DNA of 64,000 nucleotides from Leptoclinus maculatus (lineage: Eukaryota; Chordata; Actinopteri; Perciformes; Stichaeidae): positions 13,415,640 to 13,479,639 of the forward strand of contig JAVDOI010000012.1 of NCBI GenBank assembly GCA_032191485.1, given 5' to 3'. Below the pieces are notes generated by a model. It saw only the letters and a list, made by a program, of their open reading frames with translations. It had not been told where the DNA came from and made no database searches. A program made the position numbers and the translations under genes. Positions 38,401 to 47,543 of the stretch are shown piece by piece. The first letter of the stretch is position 1. Each line of letters starts with the position of its first letter.

Positions 38401-41400
38401 GCCTGTATAGATGTTATAGGCTTTGTGAACACGCTACAAGAAGGATCCCTTTTTCTCTCTCCAGGGTCTTTAAAAACCCTGAAATACTTTTTCACCCTCA
38501 GACCATGTTCGCCCTCACAAAAGCTACTATATGTAGCCTATTGACGTTTCACCCTGAGGTCTGTGGCCCCCCGGGGGGGCTCAAGTGAACCCAGAGCAGT
38601 TCGATCATCTAATTATGTGCGATCATGTTGGAAATCCCTCAGGATCCGTCTGGTTAAGTAAATGTAAGAGGTCTGCTACTTACTGCAACAATGAGCTAAA
38701 TAAACGACCAACGGTTTATTTACATATTTTATCAGTGATTGATCTGCTCATTATTTTCTCAACTAATTGATTAATCGTTTGGTCCGTAACGAGTAAGAAA
38801 ATAGAGAAAATGCAGTCGATATTCAGATATTCAGTCATATGAAACAAAGCAAAGCAGCAAATCCTCACATCTGAGAAGCGGAAGAAACGATCAAAGAACA
38901 AATACTTACTCAACGAATCAATTTAGAGCTGTAACCCATCGTTTTCATTATCGATGAATCTATAAAATGTTGATTGTGATAAAATCCCCTTCATGATTTT
39001 CCTAAAGCCCTAGACTTAATTAAATGCTTTATTGATTATAGAATAGAATAAAGTTGGAGATACATTTCTCAGTAGACCAATCCTTCTAAGCAAACGTATA
39101 AAACTGCGTTTTATACGGAGAGAAAGACAGTTTTATGGGGCTTAAGTGAACGTGGACAGACGGACAGAGAGTCAGTGGGTCTTTGTAAAAAGAAAAGAGC
39201 TCGTCGTAGCAGTGGTTTCCAACCAGGTGGTCTGCGATCCCCAAGGTGTCATACAATACATTTGAGGGCTTGTGAGATGATTAACAGACTGTCCTTAATC
39301 ATTGCAATTTTTGTTAAATTAAAAAAATTCATATAATTCTGGGGTTGCATCATGTTAATATATGCAACCTGTGATAAGTCCGAAAAAATAGATGTGAAAA
39401 AAAACCAAAATATTGGGAACTATTATACTATTATATATTCGACCAGCTCTTATCATGCCATGAAAAGTTAGCAACTTTCCTAAGTAAAATAGACTATTTA
39501 ACCGCAGGACCAGGTCTTCCTCCTATACCTGAAGGTATGTATAGCTTATATGTTTAGAGTCTGGATGCTGGCTGAATGGAATTTACCACTGGCATCCACA
39601 GAAAAAAGATTAGTATTTGACAAAGAAAATACAAGTTACAACTTTGAATTTACAAGAAGACCAGTGTTAATTATTATTAATTCATCTCACCAGGTTATCA
39701 TGGGCTGAGCCTCTAAGGAAACGACAGAAAAGCTGACACCAAATCATACTTTGATATTTGTGCGTACTACACAATACTGCTACTTGTACTTTTCTGCATG
39801 TTTTGAGGCTCAATAACAAAAGTTGTTGTTGCTAAGGCAGCTCTGGAAATAGTTTTTCTCAAAAGCAGCTGCTATGAAATAATTAATGCTGAGAGGGGCA
39901 GCACACTCAGAGGGAACGCCTCTAGTGTTGGAATGATGGCGGGAACCAACTGATGAGATGGAAAGGATTAACTAGTTTCCTACGTAGGTTTTCCCACAAA
40001 CTAAACTTTGATTTTCAATATTATGACAGCAGCTGACTGACCGCAAATTAAGAGATGCCACTTTGACTGAAGGGGGAAAAAAGTAGCTTATGGCTGTGCT
40101 TTTGTTGGAATAAAGACATTAAATAACATTCAAAACAGTTTAATTATAACACAATTCAATATCAATCCTTTCAAATCCCTCATTCAATCTATTGAGGTTG
40201 GACTTTCAATTGGCATTTAGAAAAATATTGAAATTATTTAATATTCAATAACTAATTTACATTCAAATAACAGATTTTCCAGTTATATTTTAGCTAAATG
40301 ACTACCCGAATGTTTTCTGCATTGCTTTCTGCTGATAAGTAACTTAAAGGTGCTAAATTCCACATTCAGAGCATTTATATAGCAGCAGAATTGTTAATTT
40401 TGAAGATTTCTTTTGGTGTATGGAATTGAAATTCCAGTACATAATGTCTATAGTATAGAAATATAGATTGGAATAGATTGGCCCCCTTGTCACTGATGCC
40501 TGATCCAGCTATTTGAGTCAGTATAGGCCTGATATTAGTATCGGTATTGGTGCTTTGTTACTGAGCTTCTCCTTGCTTTGTTCACATACCCAGGCCGGCA
40601 TCAGCTGCTTTTTAGTGCATGTTTGTGCATGTGAGTGTGCCCCATACGGCTAGCTCACGGCCGCCACTCTGTACTGCTACAGCTGTCCCGACCGATTGAA
40701 GCGTAACTCCCAACCTCTGGCTCCCCCTCAGGTAAACACTGTTGGCTGTGCCAACCGCATTTTGCACTGTTAGCGCCGTTAGCACCGTTAGCTGCAAGCT
40801 GCCGTCTGTCACCATGTTGAGAGCTGTGTTGAGGCAATAGAAATGCTTCCAATCTCGTATATAGCACCTTCAAGAGCTGAGACGACTACTAGACTGAGAG
40901 ACAATTAATAAAGCATCTATTTTAATTTAATTAACAATGTAATTAATCAAAATGCTAATGAGAACAAATGAGAGAAATGCTAAACATCCCTGCGTCCAGC
41001 TTCTCAAACATATTTGCTGCTTTTCCTTAACTTCTTTGATATTAATCGTAATATCTATGGGGTTTGGACCGTCGGTCGGACAAAACAAGACATTTTAATA
41101 TGGCAACTTTGACTATTTACTGACATTTTATGGATCAAACAATGAATCAGGTAATCGAAAAGACAATTGACAGATTAATCGAAAACATCAACAGACCTAA
41201 AACACATATATAAGAGAGAGAAATTTAAATCGTTTAAAATAAAAGTGATAACAAAATAGTCAGATTTAACCCAACGTGTATTCAGTCGATGTAGATTGTA
41301 TAGTATAGTAATAGTTAACAAGTAGTCATTGTTTGTTTAGCTGGATTGCTCATTTACGACTCAAGTATTATCCATCTGGATTAGGTTTCTAAGTACTCAT

Positions 41401-44400
41401 TACACGTGTTCAGTCTATTTTCAGGATCAACGTCCCTCTGGTCCATAATGTGAAAAGTATATCATTTTTGGTACAGTAATGCCTGCGTGCCAATGATGAC
41501 TGTGTCAATAATTGATTTATTGTTGATGATCTGATGACATTGGAAACGCTCCTTTAGAAATGATCATCAGTAACAATACTTCAGTTGCGTTAAACACCAT
41601 AATGAGAACAAAGCAAAGACTTGATTGTGGCGACCAACATTAATGATTCTCATTGTTTTACACTTTAGCCCAAAGCGTGACTTTGTTCTTCTCAGTGAGT
41701 AATTGACGTGCTGTAAATATGTCATCTTTACGACCGTGTAATGACGTCATACCAGCGTGATAAATGTTAATGTACCTCTCACATGAGTACCTCCCCCCCC
41801 CCCCTGCAGAACAATGGCACTGTCTCTGGGCTTGGAAAAGAGAATCAGGTAAAGAGGTGCAACAAGTGATGAACTATAGGCCACTCTCTACAGGATACAA
41901 AGATGCATGATCACAAACTTGCATATGTGGACTTTCGTCACGTTATGTTATCTTAATCATCGCTGTGTTTTATTAGCAGCGGTCAGTCTCCACAGATGGT
42001 GAGGGTCCATGCGCAGCAACAGAATGATGTGTCAATGCAGTTTTTATCTTTTTCTTAGGCTCCACGTGTTATAATCACCATATCATCTCAGCTGTCGAGT
42101 GCAGTGTGCAGACTACAGTTTTTTTTACAGAAGCAGTGGAAACACCAGCTTTGAGTGTGTCTGGAGCCTGTGACCTCCTCCGCTCTGTTAAAGCCATATA
42201 CTCTGATCTTTAAAAAAACAGATACACACTTTAATAAAATGAAGTAGCGAAGGCTGTTTTTTTCGTTAGTTTTTAGACGCAGTATGCATGTTGTTGCTCA
42301 TTTTACAACGAGATGAGAGGCAAACCGTGGATATATAGGGATGTAAGAGACTGTATTCTTTGAGTTGGGAACTCACGCCGGGCATCCACAGGGTTAAAAA
42401 AAAAAAAAGTGGATGCGGCAAAGCAACAGCCCGAGGCAAGTTTCAGTTAAAGAGGTGGCCTTGCAAAACAAAGGCACTGACTGTTAGCAGCACATCCTGA
42501 CATCAAGTGATAAATTCAGATTTTACATAAAACAACACAAATTTGAAGAAGCTCATTGTACTTCCCTGATGTGCATAACTAATTACTTTTCTGAGCTGGA
42601 TGTGTGTCTGTCCTTAGCAGGCTTAGTCTTCTGGTGCAAGCAAGACGCACGCAGCTACAGCGCTCCTCAGTTCAGAGAGAAGTTTAACACTGAAGTGTAG
42701 CTTTGGTTTTTTAAATTGGACCGGTCAGTTTACATTTAGTTTACATTTACTGTAAATGATGCTTGAGCTGCTTGGATACCAACCGTATGAGGTATGTTGT
42801 TTTTCTCGGGCTATTTTTTTATTTTACGGAAAATAACATGAGAGTCAATTTAAAAAAAATATGTTTTATCTTAAAGCCATCACAGTTTGTAATAACTAGT
42901 ACATGTGTCATGTAGCTACATTTACTAATGAACTATCTGTTGTGTCGTTATGTCATAAGCCACAGAATTTGTCAAGGAATTAGATTAAATGGAGACTCTA
43001 AATGTGAGCAGCACTGCTCACATTTAAAATGTGTCACAGCCTGACAAACACTGTCTCTGAGGTTCGTTCGTGTGCCCGCTGTAGCTTTTCTGGATCATTA
43101 ACGCTGTGTGTGAGGATTAACGAAATCAAATGTATCCATAACCGGGGGGAGTGCAGAGATGGGTGTGCGTGTCATTTTTGTTCCTTAAAATATGTGGACT
43201 ATAAACGCAGAAAAGCAGAACGTCGTAGCTAAAGACAATACGAAGAAATAACTTTTCTACTGAGACTCTTTTAGATAACGACACCTGACAGCATCTCAAG
43301 AGAAGCGCACAATTCATCGTCTGTTTTGAACACTGTGCCAAGTTTATTTTTATATTGTAGTCAGTACAGTGCAATACTAGGACAGGCTTTGAGGTATATT
43401 TAGTCTTTAGTCTTAATCTGCGTACATTTATCTAATCTAAAAATATTTTTGTATTTTGTCTAATCTAATAAAAGACCACAAGAATAATATAGCTGTAGTT
43501 TAAAGGAGGATTATTTGAAATGAACATGTATGATTTATTTCCCATGTTGCATCTGTAACCATCAACCACCTCCCTACTCTCTTGCCCTTTTCCCCTTCTC
43601 TCCTCCCACCAACAGGTCCAGACCCATCTGGAGAACCCAACCAAGTACCACATCCAGCACTCCCAGCAGCAGCAGGTGAAGCGGTACCTGGGAAGGCTTG
43701 GCTCTCAGGTGTTGAGCTTGCCCTGCCACAACCAGTCCTCTGACCACGGGGGCATGCCGCCAGGGCCGGGCAACAGCGCCCCCAACAGCCCTATGGCCTT
43801 ACTGACCCTGAACTCCAACTGCGAGAAAGAGGTGACTGCTTGTGACTCCTTGTGTTTTTCTCACAATAACACACGGAATATGCCTTTTTTTGTGATCTTT
43901 CACTCACTTAATCAGCCTTTTTCTCTATGTCGTCGTTGTTTTAGATGGATGATGTCATTGATGACATCATTAGTCTGGAGTCCAGTTACAGTGATGATAT
44001 CCTGGGCTTGATGGACCCAGGACTCCAGATGGCTAACACGGTAAGTGTGTGTGCGTGCATGAGGGCGTCTCATTTGTTGTGGAAAACATTTAAATAAATA
44101 CTCTGACAAATTAGCCTTACATTCTCATCTTACGCTAAGCATGGAATCAAGGCAGCACATTTCCCAAAATGTAGAACTATTCCTTTAACAGTGACATCAT
44201 GATTATTTGCATATACCATGTGTGTAAACGTTTCTCACTGTAGACTTTCGTCACCACCCCTACCTATGATGCTCATCTTGTGATGCTGATTAGCATCTAT
44301 ACAGGGAGGGTGATCGCTGCTTAATGTCTCTGCCGTGTCCCCTCAGATCCCCGTGAATGCTAACCTCATGGACATGTATGGTAATCAGGGTATGTCCCAG

Positions 44401-44911
44401 CAAGGTCTGCCCATCAGCAACTCCTGCCCTGCCAACCTCAAAAGGGAATACTCCGGTGAGCAACACGGCAAGAGACGTACAAACGCTTCAACGCCTGGCT
44501 TCTGTCATCAAAATATATGAAATGTTTACAGATCTGTGAGCTGTGAAAATGAACAGTGATGTCCATTCAGCTTCTCTATTGCGTGGAAACGTTATATATA
44601 CGAAGCATAACTCTCCAGGCATCATTTCATAATGAAAACATTATTTATCACAGTGTCACAATCCCCGGCCATCATGCACATGCTGGATAAGTCTGGATCC
44701 TGTGGCAAATTTGACAACTATCAAAGGCCTGAAGGGTTCCCTGTGGGTACGTATGGTTGATTAGCTTCAAGCTCATTTTTGTTGATTATATTGATCAATC
44801 AAAACTTTTTTTTTTCTTTCCAAAAGCTGAAGTAAGAGCAATGGCAAAGGAAAGGCAGAAGAAGAATAACCATAATTTGAGTGAGTTTTAATTGCATTTT
44901 TATTTATCTTA

Positions 44912-44964
<53 letters not shown>

Positions 44965-47543
44965 AATACTTACGTGTGGTAACCATAATGTCATCTTCTT
45001 TGTTACTCTATAAAAAAAATGTATTTCAGATGGGGTTTCGTCAACTAATCATGGCTTCTTTTCTGCATTTTATTCTGTAGTTGAGAGAAGACGACGGTTT
45101 AACATCAATGATCGAATCAAGGAATTGGGAACTTTAATTCCCAAATCGAATGACCCGTGAGTTACTTATATTATTCACTTTCTCTTTTCATTTAACTTTA
45201 TTTCTTATTCCAGACAAAGTTAGTAACGCTCCTCGACGACAAGACTCATTTTTTTTACTTAAAAGTGATATTTAACAAGGAAAAGGCTGATTAACATAGT
45301 AAAAGAAAAAAATACATATATACAGATAAGTAATTCACTTTGAAGCCTTGCTGTTTCTTTCAGTACAAAGATCCCCTCTTTGTGTTAGTATCCCTCCACC
45401 ACAGCTAATCAAAGAAACACTGTGGAAACACAAAGAGGACATTTTTTTACCATTTATTTACCTCACTGTTAAATCCTCATGATTGATGTGATCTCTTACA
45501 TATTGCATGTGAGTACACTGTGGGACTAATGAAGGATAATCTTATTATTACGGGTATATTAATCTTTTTTTTTCTGTATGTATTGACACTTCGAGGTTAG
45601 AAGCACCACTTAAAGCTCACTCCTCTCTTCCTCTGGCCTTTGACCTCGTCTGTGGCTCTGGGAAGATCCCAGCAGCCTCTTTTGTTACATCTATCCACCC
45701 ATGGTTGTTTTGCTAAACCCCAGCTGAGCGCTCCACCCACACATAAACAAGCTCAGAGACTGCCTTTTACAAACAGACCTGGTTTAACATAGTTCTTATT
45801 GTAGATGATACTTAATGAATAACAAAACGTACAGTACCTGTGCTTGTTAGCATTAGAAATCTTCAATACTATTATTGATTCATCACTTTAAATTTGAATT
45901 CAGCAAATCAATTACAAACAAAAACATCTATCGGCCCCCAAGGCTTCTGACTAATTCAAACCTGGAACACCTCTCGGCGTAATCGTTGGATCTATAACGC
46001 AGATTTTTCCAGTTATGTTTAGTGAAGATCGATTTCACCCCTTCCACTGCAACCTTCGATTCTCCAGGGAGCTCGGGGTCATCCTTATGACTGCTTGTGA
46101 TCTCAGTGACCTCCCCTGTGTACATTAACGATGGAGCATTCAGTTCTGCAGAGAACTCAGACTTTCTTTAACTGCTGGTCACCTCTGTGACCTCGGGAGC
46201 AGCTCTGCTTCCCCTCATTATCCTCGTCTGTCTCTTGTTTTTCCAACTGAACAGAGCTAAATGCAAGCGAGCGGCCTATTGTAGTCTGATTAAAATAAAC
46301 CTATCATCTGTTTTGTTTTGTGAGTAGAGATGGAGTGTTGCGGATTGTCTGACATCAAATATAGGAACAAAGAGACTGCACGTATAGGATGTACAAATAA
46401 TGGCTCCTCTGGGATTCTCAGGGACATGCGCTGGAACAAAGGCACAATCCTGAAGGCATCGGTGGACTACATCAGGAAACTACAGCGGGAGCAGCTGAGG
46501 GCCAAGGAGCTGGACAGTCGCCAGAAGAAGCTCGAGCATGCCAATCGGCATCTGATGTTGAGGATACAGGTAAAGCAACTTTTCATGACATGTACTGATT
46601 TGAAGGTAGAGTTGTTGAATTGCATCATAACCGTCCTAGTTGCAAAGTTGGTTTTATTATCATCTGATAATGAAATGAAAAGAGAAACTGCAGTAATGTT
46701 TCATGTGTGCAAAGTGTAAAAAGAGAATGGATTGTCGGCGTTAACGATTTCCCTCCGCTATCGTCAGAACAAATCATAACACTTTATAGAAATAGGTCAG
46801 GCTTCAGGGAAAACGAGCAGAGCAGCTAATTCAGCACAGCACAGGCCACGTACTGAGCAGGGAGGCGGCTGTTTTGGATCCACCATGTAACTAATTAGTC
46901 ACAAGACAAGAGGAGTCAGGATCTGTGCGATTCGGCTCAGCGGACATTAATTGAGTGAACACATTGTGCGTTTGTGTCGCGGTAATTATTTAGAGAAGCT
47001 CTATCGGGGGACAAAAGGAAACCTGTGTTTGGTTTTTTTCAAGTGGGGGGAAAGTGAACAAGAGTAGAAGACTGTGATAGATATTGTGGCAGAGAGTGAA
47101 ACTCTCCACTGACTAACCTAAAAGTGTGTCTTTCTCTTGTGCAGGAGTTAGAGATGCAGGCCCGGGCTCACGGTCTGGTCATCACGTCTTCAGTGCTCTG
47201 CTCTGCTGACCTTGGGCCCCGGCCCATAAAGCAGGAGACCGCTCTGGAGGACTGTCGCCAGGACCTGTACACGCTCCACCCCCATCACCAACACCACCCG
47301 GCCTGCACTCCAGAACCGCCCGGCGCCCTGGAGCTCAACGAAGGCGGCCACTCCAACTTCCCAGAGGGTCACTACAGCGTTCACGGCAAGCCGGGCTCCA
47401 AACTCAACGACATCCTCATGGAAGACACCCTATCCCCGGTGAGAGGGGGGGACCCTTTGCTCTCGTCCCTCTCCCCAGACACCTCAAAGGACAGCAGTCG
47501 CAAGAGCAGCGTGAGCATGGATGAGAATGATCAGTGCTGTTAG
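23329..47543 (+). CDS. mitf: mitf, melanocyte-inducing bHLH-leucine-zipper transcription factor (A form)
   Basis: MITF binds E-box/M-box DNA as a dimer and drives pigment-cell, retinal pigment epithelium and lysosomal genes. Ten coding exons join in phase to 511 residues: 23329-23432, 35028-35268, 43616-43831, 43945-44040, 44347-44455, 44654-44746, 44828-44881, 45081-45156, 46422-46569 and 47145-47543. The human A form is about 520 residues. Visible motifs, in order: N-terminal MQAESGIVPDFEVGEEF; SRILLRQQLMREQLQEQERR; the ERK-site context SAPNSPMALLTL; the acidic activation helix DDVIDDIISLESSYSDDILG; the basic region ERQKKNNHNLIERRRRFNIN; helix 2 with ILKASVDYIRKLQREQ; the zipper; the sumoylation-type IKQE; and a serine-rich end SSRKSSVSMDE. 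Alternative first exons 1H and 1M are listed separately. The A/H set suggests the teleost mitfb-type copy, but exon 1M is also present, so the a/b suffix is left open. Confidence 0.96.
23433..30751 (+). other. mitf: mitf intron between exons 1A and 1H
   Basis: About 7.3 kb, mainly AT-rich. It holds a fold-back element (24423-24841), a (TA)n tract (26169-26194), and hAT-like fragments (about 26818-26928 and 29662-29812). No other coding exon was recognised. Confidence 0.6.
24423..24841. mobile_element. Fold-back MITE with long terminal inverted repeats
   Basis: The left end AAGGAACAGTTTGGCATTTT is mirrored by the right end AAATGTCAAACTAGTTCCTT. TTAGCTTAGCATAAAGAC pairs with the ATGCTAAGCTAAGCTAA side, and a G10 tract (24549-24560) is balanced by a C13 tract (24726-24738). 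No ORF. A fragment of the same family (TTTCCCAAAATGTAGAACTATTCC) lies at about 44113-44190 inside a mitf intron. Confidence 0.6.
30752..30801 (+). CDS. mitf: mitf alternative first exon 1H
   Basis: ATG with a strong start context (A at -3, G at +4) opens MEAVGVHVYRPCSFDC and then two bases before a GTGAGT donor. The human H-specific N-terminus, from memory, reads MEALRVQMFMPCSFESLYL; the MEA start, the V and the PCSF block align. It ends in phase 2, as exon 1A does, so it splices in frame to B1b. A GC-richer patch (30530-30720) upstream would be its promoter. Confidence 0.8.
31975..32290. repeat. Dispersed repeat of the GCTGCTAGCATG family
   Basis: Contains AACTGCTAAACATCAGCATG, TTAGCATTGAGCTCAAAACT and CTCACAGAGCTGCTAGCATG. 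Related copies: about 14395-14640 (opposite direction) and 50340-50612. All share the ACGATGAGTCCTAATAACTT / GGTGATCC pattern or its neighbours. Confidence 0.5.
34450..34730. mobile_element. hAT-like MITE with GCTGCAA termini
   Basis: Starts AGGGCTGCAAACTAACAATT and ends ACTAATTGTTGCAGCTCT, inverted termini of a widespread teleost repeat. Interior landmarks are CCAACAGTCCAAAACCCC and runs of ATTAATCGAT type. Partial relatives: about 12028-12231, 26818-26928, 29662-29812, 38735-39000 and 40965-41200. No transposase. Confidence 0.55.
35028..35268 (+). CDS. mitf: mitf exon B1b (Rag-GTPase / mTORC1-sensing segment)
   Basis: Shared second exon of the A and H forms, after a long pyrimidine tract and CTGCAG. 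It contains MTSRILLRQQLMREQLQEQE, the segment that in MIT/TFE proteins binds Rag GTPases and gives mTORC1-controlled lysosomal retention. The internal ATG at 35080 is the known start for forms with untranslated first exons. It ends PMEVLK in phase 0. The M form lacks this exon. Confidence 0.94.
38735..39000. repeat. Two abutting hAT-like MITE fragments
   Basis: ACTAATTGATTAATCG and AGCAGCAAATCCTCACATCT are landmarks of the same family as 34450-34730. The copies meet at AGAGCTGTAAC (38923-38933), where a second fragment starts. Confidence 0.45.
40965..41200. repeat. hAT-like MITE fragment in a mitf intron
   Basis: Carries GGTTTGGACCGTCGGTCGGA, TTTTATGGATCAAACAATGA and AATCGAAAAGACAATTGACA, typical of the family at 34450-34730 in the opposite direction. 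Confidence 0.4.
41810..41848 (+). CDS. mitf: Candidate 39-nt mitf cassette exon
   Basis: A stretch with a textbook acceptor (about 13 C's, then TGCAG) and donor (CAG followed by GTAAAG) lies between exon B1b and exon 1M. It is exactly 39 nt and open in phase 0, the phase of both flanking junctions. Insertion would add NNGTVSGLGKENQ between PMEVLK and VQTHLENP. I know of no such exon in MITF. It could be chance. Confidence 0.4.
42460..42755 (+). promoter_or_regulatory. mitf: Putative mitf M promoter
   Basis: Directly upstream of exon 1M. AACAAAGG at 42467-42474 fits LEF/TCF and SOX sites. TGACATCA at 42498-42505 is one mismatch from a CRE. An AT-rich TTTTTTAAAT near 42707-42716 could act as a TATA-like element. 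Mammalian MITF-M promoters use LEF1, SOX10, PAX3 and CREB sites, so the types fit, but single motifs are weak evidence. Confidence 0.4.
42756..42791 (+). CDS. mitf: mitf alternative first exon 1M (melanocyte form)
   Basis: Two tandem in-frame ATGs (42756 and 42759) are followed by codons giving MLELLGYQPYE and a GTATGT donor. The human M exon is MLEMLEYNHYQ: same length, same phase 0, 6 of 11 residues identical. It would splice to VQTHLENPTK at 43616, as in mammals. The second ATG has A at -3. The ORF and donor are intact, so it does not look like a degenerate remnant, though expression is not shown. Confidence 0.82.
43616..44455 (+). CDS. mitf: mitf exons for the common N-terminal and activation region
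   Basis: Exons 43616-43831, 43945-44040 and 44347-44455. The first encodes VQTHLENPTKYHIQ and the ERK-target context PNSPM. The second is the acidic p300-binding activation helix. The third ends SNSCPANLKREYS. The intron at 43832-43944 is only 113 bp and lacks the extra segment that separates CEKE from MDDV in some mammalian forms. The first donor, GAG followed by GTGACT, is a weaker site. Confidence 0.94.
44113..44190. repeat. Fragment of the fold-back MITE in a mitf intron
   Basis: CTTACGCTAAGCATGGAATC and CATTTCCCAAAATGTAGAAC followed by TATTCCTTTA match the right end of the 24423-24841 family. Confidence 0.45.
44654..44746 (+). CDS. mitf: mitf 93-nt symmetric exon before the basic region
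   Basis: Thirty-one codons, phase 1 at both ends, flanked by CACAG and GTACGT. The product begins VSQSPAIMHMLDKSGSCGKF and leads to the basic-region exon. I recall a similar segment in other fish MITF proteins; the usual mammalian M form instead has the short optional ACIFPT stretch here. Its symmetry means it can be skipped without a frameshift. Confidence 0.85.
44828..46569 (+). CDS. mitf: mitf exons for the bHLH-leucine zipper
   Basis: Exons 44828-44881, 45081-45156 and 46422-46569. The basic region carries the conserved H, E and R of HNLIERRRRFNIN, which contact the E-box. Helix 1 is IKELGTLIPKSNDP; helix 2 begins RWNKGTILKASVDYIRKLQR. The zipper continues through LDSRQKKLEHANRHLMLRIQ into the last exon (ELEMQARAHGL). 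A (TA)n microsatellite at about 44912-44961 lies in the short intron after 44881. Confidence 0.96.
44912..44961. repeat. (TA)n microsatellite in a mitf intron
   Basis: About 50 bp of TA dinucleotides between the two basic-region/helix-1 exons (44881 and 45081). Confidence 0.92.
47145..47543 (+). CDS. mitf: mitf last coding exon
   Basis: Encodes the zipper end, a sumoylation-type site in PRPIKQETALED, a histidine-rich patch (LHPHHQHHPAC), the conserved KLNDILMEDTLSP, and a serine cluster ending KDSSRKSSVSMDENDQCC before TAG. The final serines match the GSK3/RSK-regulated tail of mammalian MITF. Confidence 0.95.
   Translation, partial: ELEMQARAHGLVITSSVLCSADLGPRPIKQETALEDCRQDLYTLHPHHQHHPACTPEPPGALELNEGGHSNFPEGHYSVHGKPGSKLNDILMEDTLSPVRGGDPLLSSLSPDTSKDSSRKSSVSMDENDQCC

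Larger units (their letters stand above)
35269..41809 (+). other. mitf: mitf intron downstream of exon B1b
   Basis: About 6.5 kb with a (TG)n tract near 35467-35507 and hAT-like repeat copies around 38735-39000 and 40965-41200. No additional exon with good splice sites and family similarity was recognised before 41810. Confidence 0.55.

Noticed and set aside
46330..46719. 129-codon ORF containing DMRWNKGTILKAS
   Set aside because: Only 46422-46569 is exon. The flanks are intron sequence beyond clear AG and GT sites.
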